The position numbers and the translations under genes are program-made. Below the pieces are notes generated by a model. That model was given only the letters and a program-made list of their open reading frames with translations, searched no databases and was not told the DNA's origin. Source: Pseudotamlana haliotis (GTDB taxonomy: Bacteria > Bacteroidota > Bacteroidia > Flavobacteriales > Flavobacteriaceae). From it: a stretch of DNA of 64,000 nucleotides. Numbering within the stretch: position 1 is the stretch's first letter; each line of letters starts with the position of its first letter. This document shows, piece after piece, positions 1-8,652 of this stretch. Location of the stretch: the NCBI RefSeq assembly GCF_008806375.1, contig NZ_WAAT01000050.1:1-64000 (forward strand), in the 5' to 3' direction.

Positions 1-31
1 AACGATTAAACAAATAAACGTTAGGTAGATG

Positions 32-60
32 CTTCAGTCGTGCCTCCTTCTGCATGACAA
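32..60 (-). repeat. Dispersed copy of the large-array repeat arm
   Basis: Read on the minus strand, this stretch gives TGTCATGCAGAAGGAGG followed by CACGACTGAA. That is nearly the same as the 5' part of each unit of the tandem array at 34556-36735. It is a single arm without its partner, lying just downstream of the ABC-F gene stop, and shows that the array element is also dispersed in the genome. Confidence 0.7.
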
Positions 61-76
61 ATAAAACGGCTTGTCA

Positions 77-1939
77 TCACCCTTCCAACTTCGCTGACAA
101 CTCAAACCAACGTTCTTCCTTTTCATCCATGGTGTCAATGATTTTCTGCAAGTCATCAGAAAGTTTGTTAATTTGTTCTTGAGTTAAATCAGGGTTGAGG
201 AACTTGTTTTCCAGCTCTTTTTTGTCGTACGCTAGAGAATTCAGTTTGCTTTCAATGTTTTTAAGTTCTTTTTCCTCGTTATACGATAGTTTAGAAGCTT
301 CATTTTGTTTTACAGATTTCGGATCTTTTTTGTCGGTTTGAGCTTCAGAAACAGTCGGTTGACTATCTTCATAAACACGATAATCTGTATAATTCCCAGG
401 GAAATCTTCAACCACACCTTCGCCTCTAAAAACAAATAAGTGATCAACGACTTTATCCATAAAATAACGGTCGTGCGATACCACTATAATACAGCCAGGA
501 AAATCTAATAAGAAGCTTTCAAGAACGTTAAGCGTAACAATATCGAGGTCGTTGGTAGGTTCATCGAGAATTAAAAAGTTCGGATTCTGAATTAAAACCG
601 TACAAAGGTATAAACGCTTGCGTTCGCCACCACTCAGTTTTTCTACAAAATCATATTGTTTTTTTCTGCTGAAAAGAAAACGCTCTAAGAGCTGTTGTGC
701 ACTAATTTGGCGGCCTTTTTTTAAGGGGATATAATCACCAAATTCGCGAATCACATCAATGACTTTTTGTTCAGGCTTAATGGTGATTCCATTTTGTGTG
801 TAGTAGCCAAATTTAACGGTTTCTCCTTTTATAACCTTCCCAGCATCAGGCGCCATGGTTTGGGTTAAAATATTTAAAAAAGTGGTTTTTCCTGTACCAT
901 TTTTTCCTATAATACCAACACGTTCGCCTTTTTTAAAGTTATATTCAAAGCCATCTAAAATGACTTTATCCTTAAAGGCTTTGCCAACCTTATGAAATTC
1001 TAATATTTTACTACCAAGACGCTCCATATTAAGTTCTAATTGAACCTGGTGGTCGTTTCTGCGTTGGTGTGCTCGGTGTTTTATATCGGCAAAATCATCA
1101 ATTCTCGATTTAGATTTTGTAGTTCGTGCTTTGGGCTGGCGACGCATCCAATCCAACTCTTTTTTAAACAGTTGCTTGGCTTTACCAGTTTCAACAGCTT
1201 CACGTTCAATGCGTGCTTCGCGTTTTTCAAGGTAATACGAATAGTTGCCCTTATAACTATACATTTGGCCTTCGTCAAGCTCAATGATTTCATTGCAAAC
1301 ACGTTCTAAAAAATAGCGGTCGTGAGTGACCATAAACAGGGTGATGTTTTCTTTGGCAAAAAAAGCTTCTAACCATTCAATCATTTCTAAATCTAAATGA
1401 TTGGTAGGTTCGTCTAAAATTAAGAGGTCTGGCTTGTTAATTAAAGCATTGGCGAGAGCGAGACGTTTTTTTTGTCCGCCCGAAAGCACGCTCACCTTCA
1501 TGTCAAGCTTTTCGAGTTTCAGTTTGAAAAGAATTTGCTTGTATAAGGTTTCAAAATCCCAAGCTTGATGGCGTTCCATAGCTTCAAAAGCTGCTTGGTA
1601 TGCATCGGTGTCATCGGGGTTTAGGAGTGATTTTTCGTAATTGGAAATGACTTTCAATATGGGGCTGTCACTGGCAAAAATGGTTTCTTCAACCGTTAAA
1701 TTCGGATCAAATTTCGGGTCTTGTGATAAAAAGGACACCTTAATATCTTTTCGGTATATGACATTTCCAGAATCGGCTTGATCATCACCAGAAAGTATAT
1801 TTAAGATGGAAGTTTTTCCCGTCCCGTTTTTGGCCACAAAGGCAATTTTCTGGTCTTTATGCACACTAAATGAAATGTCTTCAAAAAGCACATGTTCGCC
1901 GTAAGATTTTGATATGTTTTCAACCGTTAAATAATTCAA
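77..1939 (-). CDS. ABC-F family ATPase, Uup-like
   Basis: A soluble ABC-F protein with two ATP-binding cassettes and no membrane segments. Family members act on ribosomes; Uup types have also been linked to DNA metabolism. The first cassette has AKNGTGKTS (Ala in place of the usual first Gly) and LSGGQKKRLALANAL. The second has GIIGKNGTGKTT and LSGGERKRL, with ILDEPTNDLD-type Walker B motifs. The last ~70 residues are charged and form a coiled coil typical of the Uup C-terminal domain. The frame stays open 42 codons further upstream (to 2065), but that extension (SLAVEPLYPPRGDY...) is not family-like. The TTG at 1939 gives the usual NYLTVENISKSYGE beginning and a protein of about 620 residues. 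It is transcribed away from the polysaccharide locus. Confidence 0.88.
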   Translation of the reverse strand: MNYLTVENISKSYGEHVLFEDISFSVHKDQKIAFVAKNGTGKTSILNILSGDDQADSGNVIYRKDIKVSFLSQDPKFDPNLTVEETIFASDSPILKVISNYEKSLLNPDDTDAYQAAFEAMERHQAWDFETLYKQILFKLKLEKLDMKVSVLSGGQKKRLALANALINKPDLLILDEPTNHLDLEMIEWLEAFFAKENITLFMVTHDRYFLERVCNEIIELDEGQMYSYKGNYSYYLEKREARIEREAVETGKAKQLFKKELDWMRRQPKARTTKSKSRIDDFADIKHRAHQRRNDHQVQLELNMERLGSKILEFHKVGKAFKDKVILDGFEYNFKKGERVGIIGKNGTGKTTFLNILTQTMAPDAGKVIKGETVKFGYYTQNGITIKPEQKVIDVIREFGDYIPLKKGRQISAQQLLERFLFSRKKQYDFVEKLSGGERKRLYLCTVLIQNPNFLILDEPTNDLDIVTLNVLESFLLDFPGCIIVVSHDRYFMDKVVDHLFVFRGEGVVEDFPGNYTDYRVYEDSQPTVSEAQTDKKDPKSVKQNEASKLSYNEEKELKNIESKLNSLAYDKKELENKFLNPDLTQEQINKLSDDLQKIIDTMDEKEERWFELSAKLEG

Positions 1940-2133
1940 AGTGTATTTGTTTTTTTGCAAATAACGGAAAATTAAATGGTGTAATATAAATGAAGGTTTA
2001 ATTAATGCACAGCTGTAGTCGCCTCGAGGGGGGTAGAGGGGCTCAACAGCAAGACTTAGTGACACGCTTACAGTCCCCTAAATCAACAACAACAAAAAAA
2101 ACACCATAAGTTTCATGGTTGCTTTCGAAAAGC

Positions 2134-2141
2134 TATATTTG
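2134..2141 (+). promoter_or_regulatory. Bacteroidota -7 element TATATTTG
   Basis: An exact TAnnTTTG match lies 23 bases before the ATG at 2165. It would head the polysaccharide export operon. It overlaps the GTG at 2141, which argues against that codon as the start. A matching -33 TTTG is not clear. Confidence 0.6.
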
Positions 2142-2164
2142 TGATTTACAAAACGAACCCTAAT

Positions 2165-2968
2165 ATGAAGAAATGGCTACTTGTGACTTTGGTCATTATT
2201 AATACCATTTTTGTGTCCTGTATTACAAATAAAGATGTGGTGTATCTCCAAGAGAACGAAGATGGCAGCGACAGCATTCCTGTTTTACGAGAGTTACCAA
2301 AACCCTACAAAGTTCAAGTGAACGACCTGTTGAGTATCAATGTAAAGGCTTTAGATGAAGAACTTACTAAAATATTCAATCCAGTTCAAACCAATACTAA
2401 TGGTACCAATACTCAACAGAGCCAGTCTGCTTTATATTTCAACGGTTTTACGGTAGATGATCACGGTAAAATCAAGTTTCCGATTTTAGGAGAAATTACC
2501 GTTTTAGGCTATACCACTACCGAAATAGAAGAAATTGTTAAGCAAGAACTGTTAGAACAGTATTTTAAAGAAACTGCCGAGTTGTTTGTAACAGTAAGAC
2601 TTCCAGGGGTGACTTATACCGTGACCGGTGAAGTTAACGGTACAGGGATTTATACCATTTTTGAAGATCGGGTCAATATTATTGATGCACTTGCCAATGC
2701 CGGTGATATTAGTCTTACAGGAAACCGAAAAGATATACTTATCGTGAGGCAATATCCAGACGGACAACGGATTCATCATATCGATTTAACAGATATTAAG
2801 GCTATGAATTCCCCTTATTATTACATTCAACCAAACGATATTATATTAGTAAAACCATTAAAACGTAAAGTTTTAGGTGCTGGACAAACAGTGATGCAAA
2901 ATTTTGCCACCGTTTTGTCAATTTTAGCAGGGATAACCTCTATTTACGTATTAACCAAAAGTTTATAA
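2165..2968 (+). CDS. wza: Wza-like polysaccharide export lipoprotein
   Basis: Outer-membrane polysaccharide export (OPX) protein that would form the exit channel for the glycan made by the downstream genes. The N-terminus is a lipoprotein signal (MKKWLLVTLVIINTIF then VSC, with the lipidated Cys about 18 residues in). A poly-export domain follows (YKVQVNDLLSINV...) and then an SLBB-like part (VTGEVNGTGIYTIFEDRVNI). The end is hydrophobic (VLSILAGITSIYVLTK), as in many Bacteroidota homologues. About 267 residues is shorter than E. coli Wza (~380) but usual for this phylum. The ATG at 2165 is chosen over the GTG at 2141, because the latter lies in a promoter element. The kinase gene follows after 10 bases, so the two are co-transcribed. 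Confidence 0.9.
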   Translation: MKKWLLVTLVIINTIFVSCITNKDVVYLQENEDGSDSIPVLRELPKPYKVQVNDLLSINVKALDEELTKIFNPVQTNTNGTNTQQSQSALYFNGFTVDDHGKIKFPILGEITVLGYTTTEIEEIVKQELLEQYFKETAELFVTVRLPGVTYTVTGEVNGTGIYTIFEDRVNIIDALANAGDISLTGNRKDILIVRQYPDGQRIHHIDLTDIKAMNSPYYYIQPNDIILVKPLKRKVLGAGQTVMQNFATVLSILAGITSIYVLTKSL

Positions 2969-2978
2969 AAGCCAGACT

Positions 2979-5450
2979 ATGACAGAAGAATTTGAGAATT
3001 CGGGATCATCAGCAGCAAGCTTTGATATAAAAAAGTTCTTGTTTAGAGCCTTAAGCTACTGGAAACTGTTTGTGTTACTTCTAGCTATAGGTGTCTTCTT
3101 TGTGTATCAAAAAAACATTAGAGAGGAATTCTCATACCGTTTAGGAACAAAAATTTCTATTGAAGACGATAGCAACCCACTTTTTACTTCTAATGCCAGT
3201 TTAACTTTTAACTGGGGAGGTGTTACCGCTAAGGTGCAAACTATGATTGTGACTTTAAAATCAAGGTCGCATCACGAAAAGGTTGTAGATCGCTTAGAGT
3301 TTTATAAAAGCTACCTAAAGGAAGGTCGGTTTAGAAAACATGATATTTATAAGGCTGCACCATTTCGGTTTTATCAAGACAATAGTTTCGGACAACTCAT
3401 AAACAAACCCATTCAAATAAAGTTTCTAGATGAGGAAACTTTTGAGTTGCAAGTAGAGTTTACAGGGGTTACAGCGGCCGTTCAAAACTATAATACCAAA
3501 GAAATTTCTCATGTCGATGTTCCACTAGGCATTTTTAAACAGCCATTTAAGTTAGGTGAACCTATTAATTTACCTTTTCTAAAAGGAGTTGTGAGGTTAG
3601 CAGAAGACAGGCAGGCCAGTGCTGGATCGGTATATTTTATCCAGTTTAATAATTTTGATGGGGTTGTAGCCAGTTATAATTCACGGTTAGGAGTTTCTAA
3701 TATGAAATCGTCTTCAATTTTAGATATTACCTTAGTCGATAAAAATAAAGGCAAAATCGTAGATTATTTAAATGCGGTAGTTGATGTTTTAAGTGAAGAT
3801 GAGCTGAGTAGAAAAAATCAATATGTAACCAACGCCATTCAGTTTATAGACGATCAAATTGCACGTGTTAAAGTTGAAATGACCGATAATGTTGAAGAGC
3901 TAAACGACTACAGAAAAGAAAATAAAATTTATCAACTCGATAGTGATGGCTCGCTATTGAATGAAAAACTATCCAAGTACGAGGAAGAAAAGGAAGCCAT
4001 AAACAAACAGTTGGATTATTATGCCAATCTTAAAAATTACTTGCAAACTAGTAATTCCTTTACCGATGTTCCGGCACCTTCAATTGCTGGGGTGACTGAT
4101 CCGAATATTCTATCTAATGTTTCTAAAATTAATGAGCTTTCAGTACAAAAATCGAAATTACAATACTCGGTTAAAAATGATGCTTCTATTTTTAATGATT
4201 TAAACCGACAAATAGAAGGTTTAAAAAATGTACTTCTAGAAAACATCAGTTCGGTAACCAGTGTGCTAAGACGAGAATTGGAGGGGGCATACGGCAACTT
4301 AAACAAATTACAATTACAATTTAGTAAACTGCCAGAAGACCAGCAAAAGTTACTAACCATTCAACGTCAATACACCTTAAGCGAGAAATCATTCAACGTG
4401 TTTTTAGCAAAACGAGGGGAGGCCGAAATTATAAAAGCCTCCAATGTTTCTGATATTTTGGTCGTAGATCGAGCTAAAAATACAGGCGCAACAGTTTTGG
4501 GGCGAAACCTAAACGTGCGTTACGTTTTTGCCTTTTTTGCAGCTTTGTTGGTGCCCTTAATTATCGCCTTTATTTTAACCTTTTTAGATAATAATATTCA
4601 TAGTCCGTTAGATATTGAAAAGTTATCTACCATTCCGTTGTTGGGAGTTATCGGTAAGAACGCCTTAGACGATAATTTGGTGGTACACCGAAAGCCAAAA
4701 TCAGCCGTAGCAGAATCCTTTAGGGCCATTCGAAGTAATTTACAGTACTATTATAAGACCAAAGATTTTGACGGTACAAAAACCTTAATGATTACCTCTT
4801 CGGTTAGTGGTGAAGGTAAAACGTTTTGTTCCATTAATATGGCGACAGTTTTCGCTTTAAGCGGAAAGAAAACCATTTTATTAGGTTTAGACCTTAGAAA
4901 GCCAAAGATTTTTGGTGATTTTAAGATTAAGAATGATTTAGGGGTGGTGAATTACTTAATCGGACAATCGACATTGGAAGAAGTGGTTCAAAAAAGTGGT
5001 ATTGAGCATTTAGATTTGATTGTGTCTGGACCTATTCCGCCAAACCCTTCAGAATTATTGATTGGGGAAAACATGAAAACCTTAATCACCGAACTGAAAA
5101 AAGAGTACGAATACATTGTATTGGATACACCGCCAGTAGGTCTAGTAGCCGATGCCCTAGAGCTTTTGGATTTTGTAGATGCTTCCATTTACGTGGTACG
5201 CCAAGATTATACTAAAAAGGGGATGCTTAATTTTATTAATGAAAAGTACCTTTCGAAACAAATAAAAAACCTCAGTTTTGTATATAATGGTTACGACCAA
5301 AAAGCCAAATACGGCTATGGTTATGGCTATGGCTACGGCTACGGCTATGGATACGGAAATTATGCCAATGGGTATCATGAAGATGATAAAAAGAAAAAGG
5401 GTGTTTTTAATAAGATAAAAGGTTTTTTTAATAAGAATAAAAGGGCTTAG
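2979..5450 (+). CDS. wzc: Wzc-like polysaccharide co-polymerase / tyrosine autokinase
   Basis: Inner-membrane bacterial tyrosine kinase controlling polysaccharide assembly and export with the Wza-like protein. Membrane segments lie near residues 30-47 and 512-535, bracketing a large periplasmic Wzz/GNVR region with coiled coils. The cytoplasmic kinase has Walker A (SGEGKTF, ~609), a Walker A' LLGLDLRKP (~634) and Walker B IVLDTPPVG (~712). The first Asp of the classic DADLR Walker A' is replaced (GLDLR), which as I recall is common in flavobacterial homologues. The tail carries an alternating Gly-Tyr run (residues ~776-791) plus further Tyr, the expected autophosphorylation cluster, followed by a Lys-rich end. 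No cognate phosphatase gene is seen in the window. Confidence 0.93.
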   Translation: MTEEFENSGSSAASFDIKKFLFRALSYWKLFVLLLAIGVFFVYQKNIREEFSYRLGTKISIEDDSNPLFTSNASLTFNWGGVTAKVQTMIVTLKSRSHHEKVVDRLEFYKSYLKEGRFRKHDIYKAAPFRFYQDNSFGQLINKPIQIKFLDEETFELQVEFTGVTAAVQNYNTKEISHVDVPLGIFKQPFKLGEPINLPFLKGVVRLAEDRQASAGSVYFIQFNNFDGVVASYNSRLGVSNMKSSSILDITLVDKNKGKIVDYLNAVVDVLSEDELSRKNQYVTNAIQFIDDQIARVKVEMTDNVEELNDYRKENKIYQLDSDGSLLNEKLSKYEEEKEAINKQLDYYANLKNYLQTSNSFTDVPAPSIAGVTDPNILSNVSKINELSVQKSKLQYSVKNDASIFNDLNRQIEGLKNVLLENISSVTSVLRRELEGAYGNLNKLQLQFSKLPEDQQKLLTIQRQYTLSEKSFNVFLAKRGEAEIIKASNVSDILVVDRAKNTGATVLGRNLNVRYVFAFFAALLVPLIIAFILTFLDNNIHSPLDIEKLSTIPLLGVIGKNALDDNLVVHRKPKSAVAESFRAIRSNLQYYYKTKDFDGTKTLMITSSVSGEGKTFCSINMATVFALSGKKTILLGLDLRKPKIFGDFKIKNDLGVVNYLIGQSTLEEVVQKSGIEHLDLIVSGPIPPNPSELLIGENMKTLITELKKEYEYIVLDTPPVGLVADALELLDFVDASIYVVRQDYTKKGMLNFINEKYLSKQIKNLSFVYNGYDQKAKYGYGYGYGYGYGYGYGNYANGYHEDDKKKKGVFNKIKGFFNKNKRA

Positions 5451-5458
5451 TTTTTAGG

Positions 5459-5612
5459 GGTGACGGCGGGAACTTGAGTTAGGTACTTAACACGTAGCGT
5501 CATGCCGAACTTGATTCGGTATCTCATTATTGTTGTTATTCTGATTTTGTTTTAGAGTTATAATAGTTAGCCTCGAACCTATCGTCACACTGAACTGCTT
5601 TCAGAAGCTCAT
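5459..5612 (+). repeat. Degenerate palindromic intergenic repeats
   Basis: The 192-base gap between the kinase and the ABC permease holds pieces such as CGTCATGCCGAACTTGATTC and CGTCACACTGAACTG...TTTCAG. These resemble the widespread flavobacterial TGTCAT(T/G)C(A/C)GAAC intergenic palindromes and are distantly like the unit of the array at 34556. No gene is seen here. Confidence 0.45.
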
Positions 5613-5642
5613 AAAAAACGAACCCATCAATTGTAAAAAATA

Positions 5643-6488
5643 ATGCCATTAGAAACTAGAATATATCAAAAGGAAAACCACTTAAAATTAGGTCACTTGT
5701 TTAAGGCCAGTTTTAAAGATATGCTTAGTTCTCGGTTTTTAGCAAAACAACTGGCAGTACGAGATATTAAGGCGCAATACAGACAAAGTTTTTTTGGAAT
5801 TTTGTGGGCCTTTATAACCCCTATGTTTACGGCTTTAGTTTGGGTGTTTTTATCACGATCGGGTACAGTCACACTTACTGAAACTGGAGCACCATATCCC
5901 GTTTTTGCCTTTACCGGCACCTTAATTTGGTCCATCATTACAGAGTCCATAAACGCACCTACAGCAAGTACAAAAAGTGCTAAAGGGATCATGTCTAAAA
6001 TTAACTTCCCCAAAGAAGCTTTAGTTTTATCGGGGGTCTATAAACTTCTGTTTAACACCTGTATAAAAACCCTTTTGTTATTGTTTTTTGTGTTTTTTTA
6101 TGGAGTAGGTTTTCATGTGTCGCAATTATTTTTTCCATTGGCTATTTTAATGGCCATTTTATTTGGAACCACCATAGGCTTATTTTTAACACCTATAGGT
6201 ATGCTATATAATGATGTGGGTAAAATTATTAGTGTCGGCCTTAGTTTTTTAATGTATGTTACACCAGTGGTTTATGTTATTCCTAAAGAAGGATTAATGA
6301 AAACCATTATGGAACTTAATCCTTTAACGCCGCTAATTTTAACCTCTAGAGATTTGATATTAGGTAATCCACCTGCTTTTTTAAACTATTTTTTAATACT
6401 ATTTGCCGTAAGTGCGCTGTTGTTTTCAGTAGCTTTGGTATTTTACCGCATATCGATTCCTATTTTAGTAGAACGATCTAATGCGTAG
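5643..6488 (+). CDS. wzm: ABC-2 type polysaccharide export permease (Wzm-like)
   Basis: Membrane half of an ABC exporter that moves lipid-linked polysaccharide across the inner membrane. It has the ABC-2 architecture: a cytoplasmic N-terminus with the typical AVRDIKAQYRQSFFGILWA motif (interface to the ATPase), then about six membrane segments. The segments include TALVWVFLSRSG, LLLFFVFFYGVGF, a long central pair and a final FLILFAVSALLFSVALVFY helix. At 281 residues it matches Wzm/TagG/RfbA family members. The ATPase partner follows after a short repeat-bearing spacer. Its presence suggests ABC-dependent rather than Wzx-dependent translocation; no flippase gene is seen in the window. Confidence 0.93.
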   Translation: MPLETRIYQKENHLKLGHLFKASFKDMLSSRFLAKQLAVRDIKAQYRQSFFGILWAFITPMFTALVWVFLSRSGTVTLTETGAPYPVFAFTGTLIWSIITESINAPTASTKSAKGIMSKINFPKEALVLSGVYKLLFNTCIKTLLLLFFVFFYGVGFHVSQLFFPLAILMAILFGTTIGLFLTPIGMLYNDVGKIISVGLSFLMYVTPVVYVIPKEGLMKTIMELNPLTPLILTSRDLILGNPPAFLNYFLILFAVSALLFSVALVFYRISIPILVERSNA

Positions 6489-6610
6489 TGTGGTGAGAGG
6501 TGAAACGTGAAGCGTCAATCGTGAGACGTGAAACGAAATTTACGTCTCACGGAAATCGTTTCACGCCTATTCAGGCTAATGAGCACGTTTCACGTCTAAC
6601 GTTTCACGTT
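6489..6610 (+). repeat. Palindromic GTGAGACGTGAAACG-type repeat
   Basis: The spacer between permease and ATPase is built of CGTGAGACGTGAAACG pieces and their reverse complements (TTTCACG, ACGTCTCACG), giving an imperfect hairpin. The reading frame of the next gene stays open through it by chance. A related copy lies at 53616-53668, so this is a dispersed element. Confidence 0.7.
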
Positions 6611-6619
6611 ATAAAAAAA

Positions 6620-7828
6620 ATGAAAGAAGAAAAAAACATACATACAAATAGTGAGGTTCTTGTTAAAGTAGAAGGGCTTAGTAAAAAATTCTGTAAGGAT
6701 TTAAAAACGAGTCTATGGTATGGTGTGAAAGACTTAACCGCTAATGTTTTTGGAAATAAAAACGTGCGTCAATTACGCGATAAGGAATTTTGGGCCGTAA
6801 AGGATATTAATTTTGAATTAAGGCGTGGTGAATGTTTAGGGTTAATAGGTCATAATGGTGCAGGAAAATCCACTTTACTTAAAATACTAAATGGCTTAAT
6901 AAATCCAGATGAAGGAAAAGTGACTATAAGAGGTCGCGTTGGTGCATTAATTGAACTAGGGGCCGGATTTAACCCCATTCTAAGCGGACGTGAAAATATT
7001 TATAATAACGGTGCGGTTTTAGGGTTTAGTAAAAAAGAAATTGACGAGAAGGTTGAAGCCATAATCGATTTTTCTGAAATTCGAGAGTTTATCGATATGC
7101 CTGTGCAAAACTACAGCTCAGGAATGAAAGTGCGTTTGGGTTTTGCCGTAGCTGCTCAAATGGAGCCTGATGTATTGATTATTGATGAGGTATTGGCTGT
7201 TGGAGATATTGGGTTTGCTATGAAATCTTTTAATGCTATTAGTCAAATATTAAAAACATCTGCTGTGATTTTTGTGAGTCATAGTATGCCATTTATCTCT
7301 AGGATATGTGATAATATTATTTTGATGGACAAAGGTAAGATGCTATTAAAAACAAATGACGTAGGTTTTGGGGTTCAATCGTATTTTGATAATCAAAAAT
7401 TGTTGGGGGCTTTAAATTTTGGTGAAGAAAATATAATCCTTAATAATGTAAAAATACATTCAGAAAACCCACGTCTAGAAGGTATTATAGAATATGGTAA
7501 AAAATCAATTTTTGAAATAAATATAGATTCATTAAATGATTACCCAAAAGTGAAAGTTTCCATACTTGTTTATAATATGGCTCAAATTAATGTTGCGCTA
7601 TTTGAATCTAGATATATTAGTATTAAATCAATAAAAGGTCAAAAATTCATTTTTGATTTCGGTGATAGTTTTCTGTCTATAAGTAATTATTTTATAACAG
7701 TTCGTTTTGATGATTTAGATAATAAAAAAGCACTTGTAGTTTCTAATTATGTAAACTATAGAAGCTTTCAAGTCACCGGTGCTGAAAGATTAGTTTTTGC
7801 ACCACTTTATTTAAAAGAAAAAATATGA
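6620..7828 (+). CDS. wzt: Polysaccharide ABC exporter ATPase with C-terminal extension (Wzt-like)
   Basis: ATP-binding half of the glycan exporter, paired with the permease upstream. Motifs: Walker A LIGHNGAGKST (~76), signature YSSGMKVRLGFAVA (~164), Walker B VLIIDEVLAVGD (~184) and the switch His in IFVSHSM. The last ~135 residues form an extra beta-rich domain. In Wzt proteins of this type such a domain recognises the capped end of the exported glycan, so export may depend on a terminal modification made by this locus, possibly the sulfo- or methyltransferases that follow (inference). The ATG at 6620 is used; the open frame to 6500 only reads through the intergenic repeat. The stop overlaps the next start (ATGA). 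Confidence 0.92.
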   Translation: MKEEKNIHTNSEVLVKVEGLSKKFCKDLKTSLWYGVKDLTANVFGNKNVRQLRDKEFWAVKDINFELRRGECLGLIGHNGAGKSTLLKILNGLINPDEGKVTIRGRVGALIELGAGFNPILSGRENIYNNGAVLGFSKKEIDEKVEAIIDFSEIREFIDMPVQNYSSGMKVRLGFAVAAQMEPDVLIIDEVLAVGDIGFAMKSFNAISQILKTSAVIFVSHSMPFISRICDNIILMDKGKMLLKTNDVGFGVQSYFDNQKLLGALNFGEENIILNNVKIHSENPRLEGIIEYGKKSIFEINIDSLNDYPKVKVSILVYNMAQINVALFESRYISIKSIKGQKFIFDFGDSFLSISNYFITVRFDDLDNKKALVVSNYVNYRSFQVTGAERLVFAPLYLKEKI

Positions 7829-8652
7829 GTTTATTAAATATTTTTAAAAATAAGAAAAGAGATAAAGTTGGTTTATTTATATTAGGTGCACAAAAATGTG
7901 GTACTACTTCATTACACTATTACCTAGATCAACACCCTTTATTAGTTGGTTCACAACCAAAAGAGACTGATTTTTTTAGTTTCGATGGGTATTATGAAAA
8001 GGGTGTCAAATGGTATCATAAATGTTTTGAGTTAAACCTAAAACCAAATTGGTTATTAAAATTTGATTCCTCAACAGAATATTTGTACATACCATATTGT
8101 GCAGAAAGGATTAAAAAATATAATTCTAATTCTAAATTTATTATAATAAAAAGAGACCCTTTTAAACGAGCAGTGTCGGCTTATAAAATGTATAGGGCTT
8201 TAAGTGAGGGTAAACTGTGGTCAAAAAGTTATTTGAAAAAAGTTAAAATGCATAATAGTGTTTTACAATCTAAAATGATTGAATTATTAAATAGAAAACC
8301 ATTTCCTGAATTTGTGAATTTAGTTGAAGAAGAAATCAAATTGCTTGATCAAATAAATAATGATTTTATATATGAACCTAGTCTTATATCACGAGGGAAC
8401 TATGAGCATCAAATGAATCGATTTTTATTGCATTTTCCTAAAGAAAATATATTCGAAATTGATTTTGAGAGATATACGGAAAACACAATAGAAGTATTAA
8501 ATGAGGTACTTGTTTTTTTGGGTGTAAATCATGATTTTTTTGACGAAAGTTATGATTTTTCAATTCAACTAAAATCAAGTGAATCTTTTTCAATAGACGC
8601 AGCAGCATATAAACATGTACAACAATTATTTAATGAAAAAATAAATGCATGA
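7825..8652 (+). CDS. PAPS-dependent carbohydrate sulfotransferase
   Basis: Predicted to transfer sulfate from PAPS to a sugar hydroxyl or amino group. The 5'-phosphosulfate loop is GAQKCGTTSLHYYLDQHP (~residue 20), close to the GVQKCGTT form of heparan N-sulfotransferases. The 3'-phosphate binding motif is IIIKRDPFKRAVSAYKM (~107). At 275 residues with no signal peptide it is cytoplasmic. It overlaps both neighbours by four bases (ATGA), so it is translationally coupled to the exporter ATPase and to the following methyltransferase. This points to a sulfated surface glycan, as expected for a marine flavobacterium. The sugar acceptor cannot be deduced. Confidence 0.85.
   Translation: MSLLNIFKNKKRDKVGLFILGAQKCGTTSLHYYLDQHPLLVGSQPKETDFFSFDGYYEKGVKWYHKCFELNLKPNWLLKFDSSTEYLYIPYCAERIKKYNSNSKFIIIKRDPFKRAVSAYKMYRALSEGKLWSKSYLKKVKMHNSVLQSKMIELLNRKPFPEFVNLVEEEIKLLDQINNDFIYEPSLISRGNYEHQMNRFLLHFPKENIFEIDFERYTENTIEVLNEVLVFLGVNHDFFDESYDFSIQLKSSESFSIDAAAYKHVQQLFNEKINA

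Noticed and set aside
1940-2065. N-terminal extension of the ABC-F gene
   Set aside because: The 42 extra codons do not resemble the family and lie in apparent intergenic DNA with a G-rich palindrome; the TTG at 1939 fits the family start.
6500-6619. N-terminal extension of the Wzt-like ATPase
   Set aside because: The peptide is a translation of the intergenic repeat; the ATG at 6620 gives a normal start.
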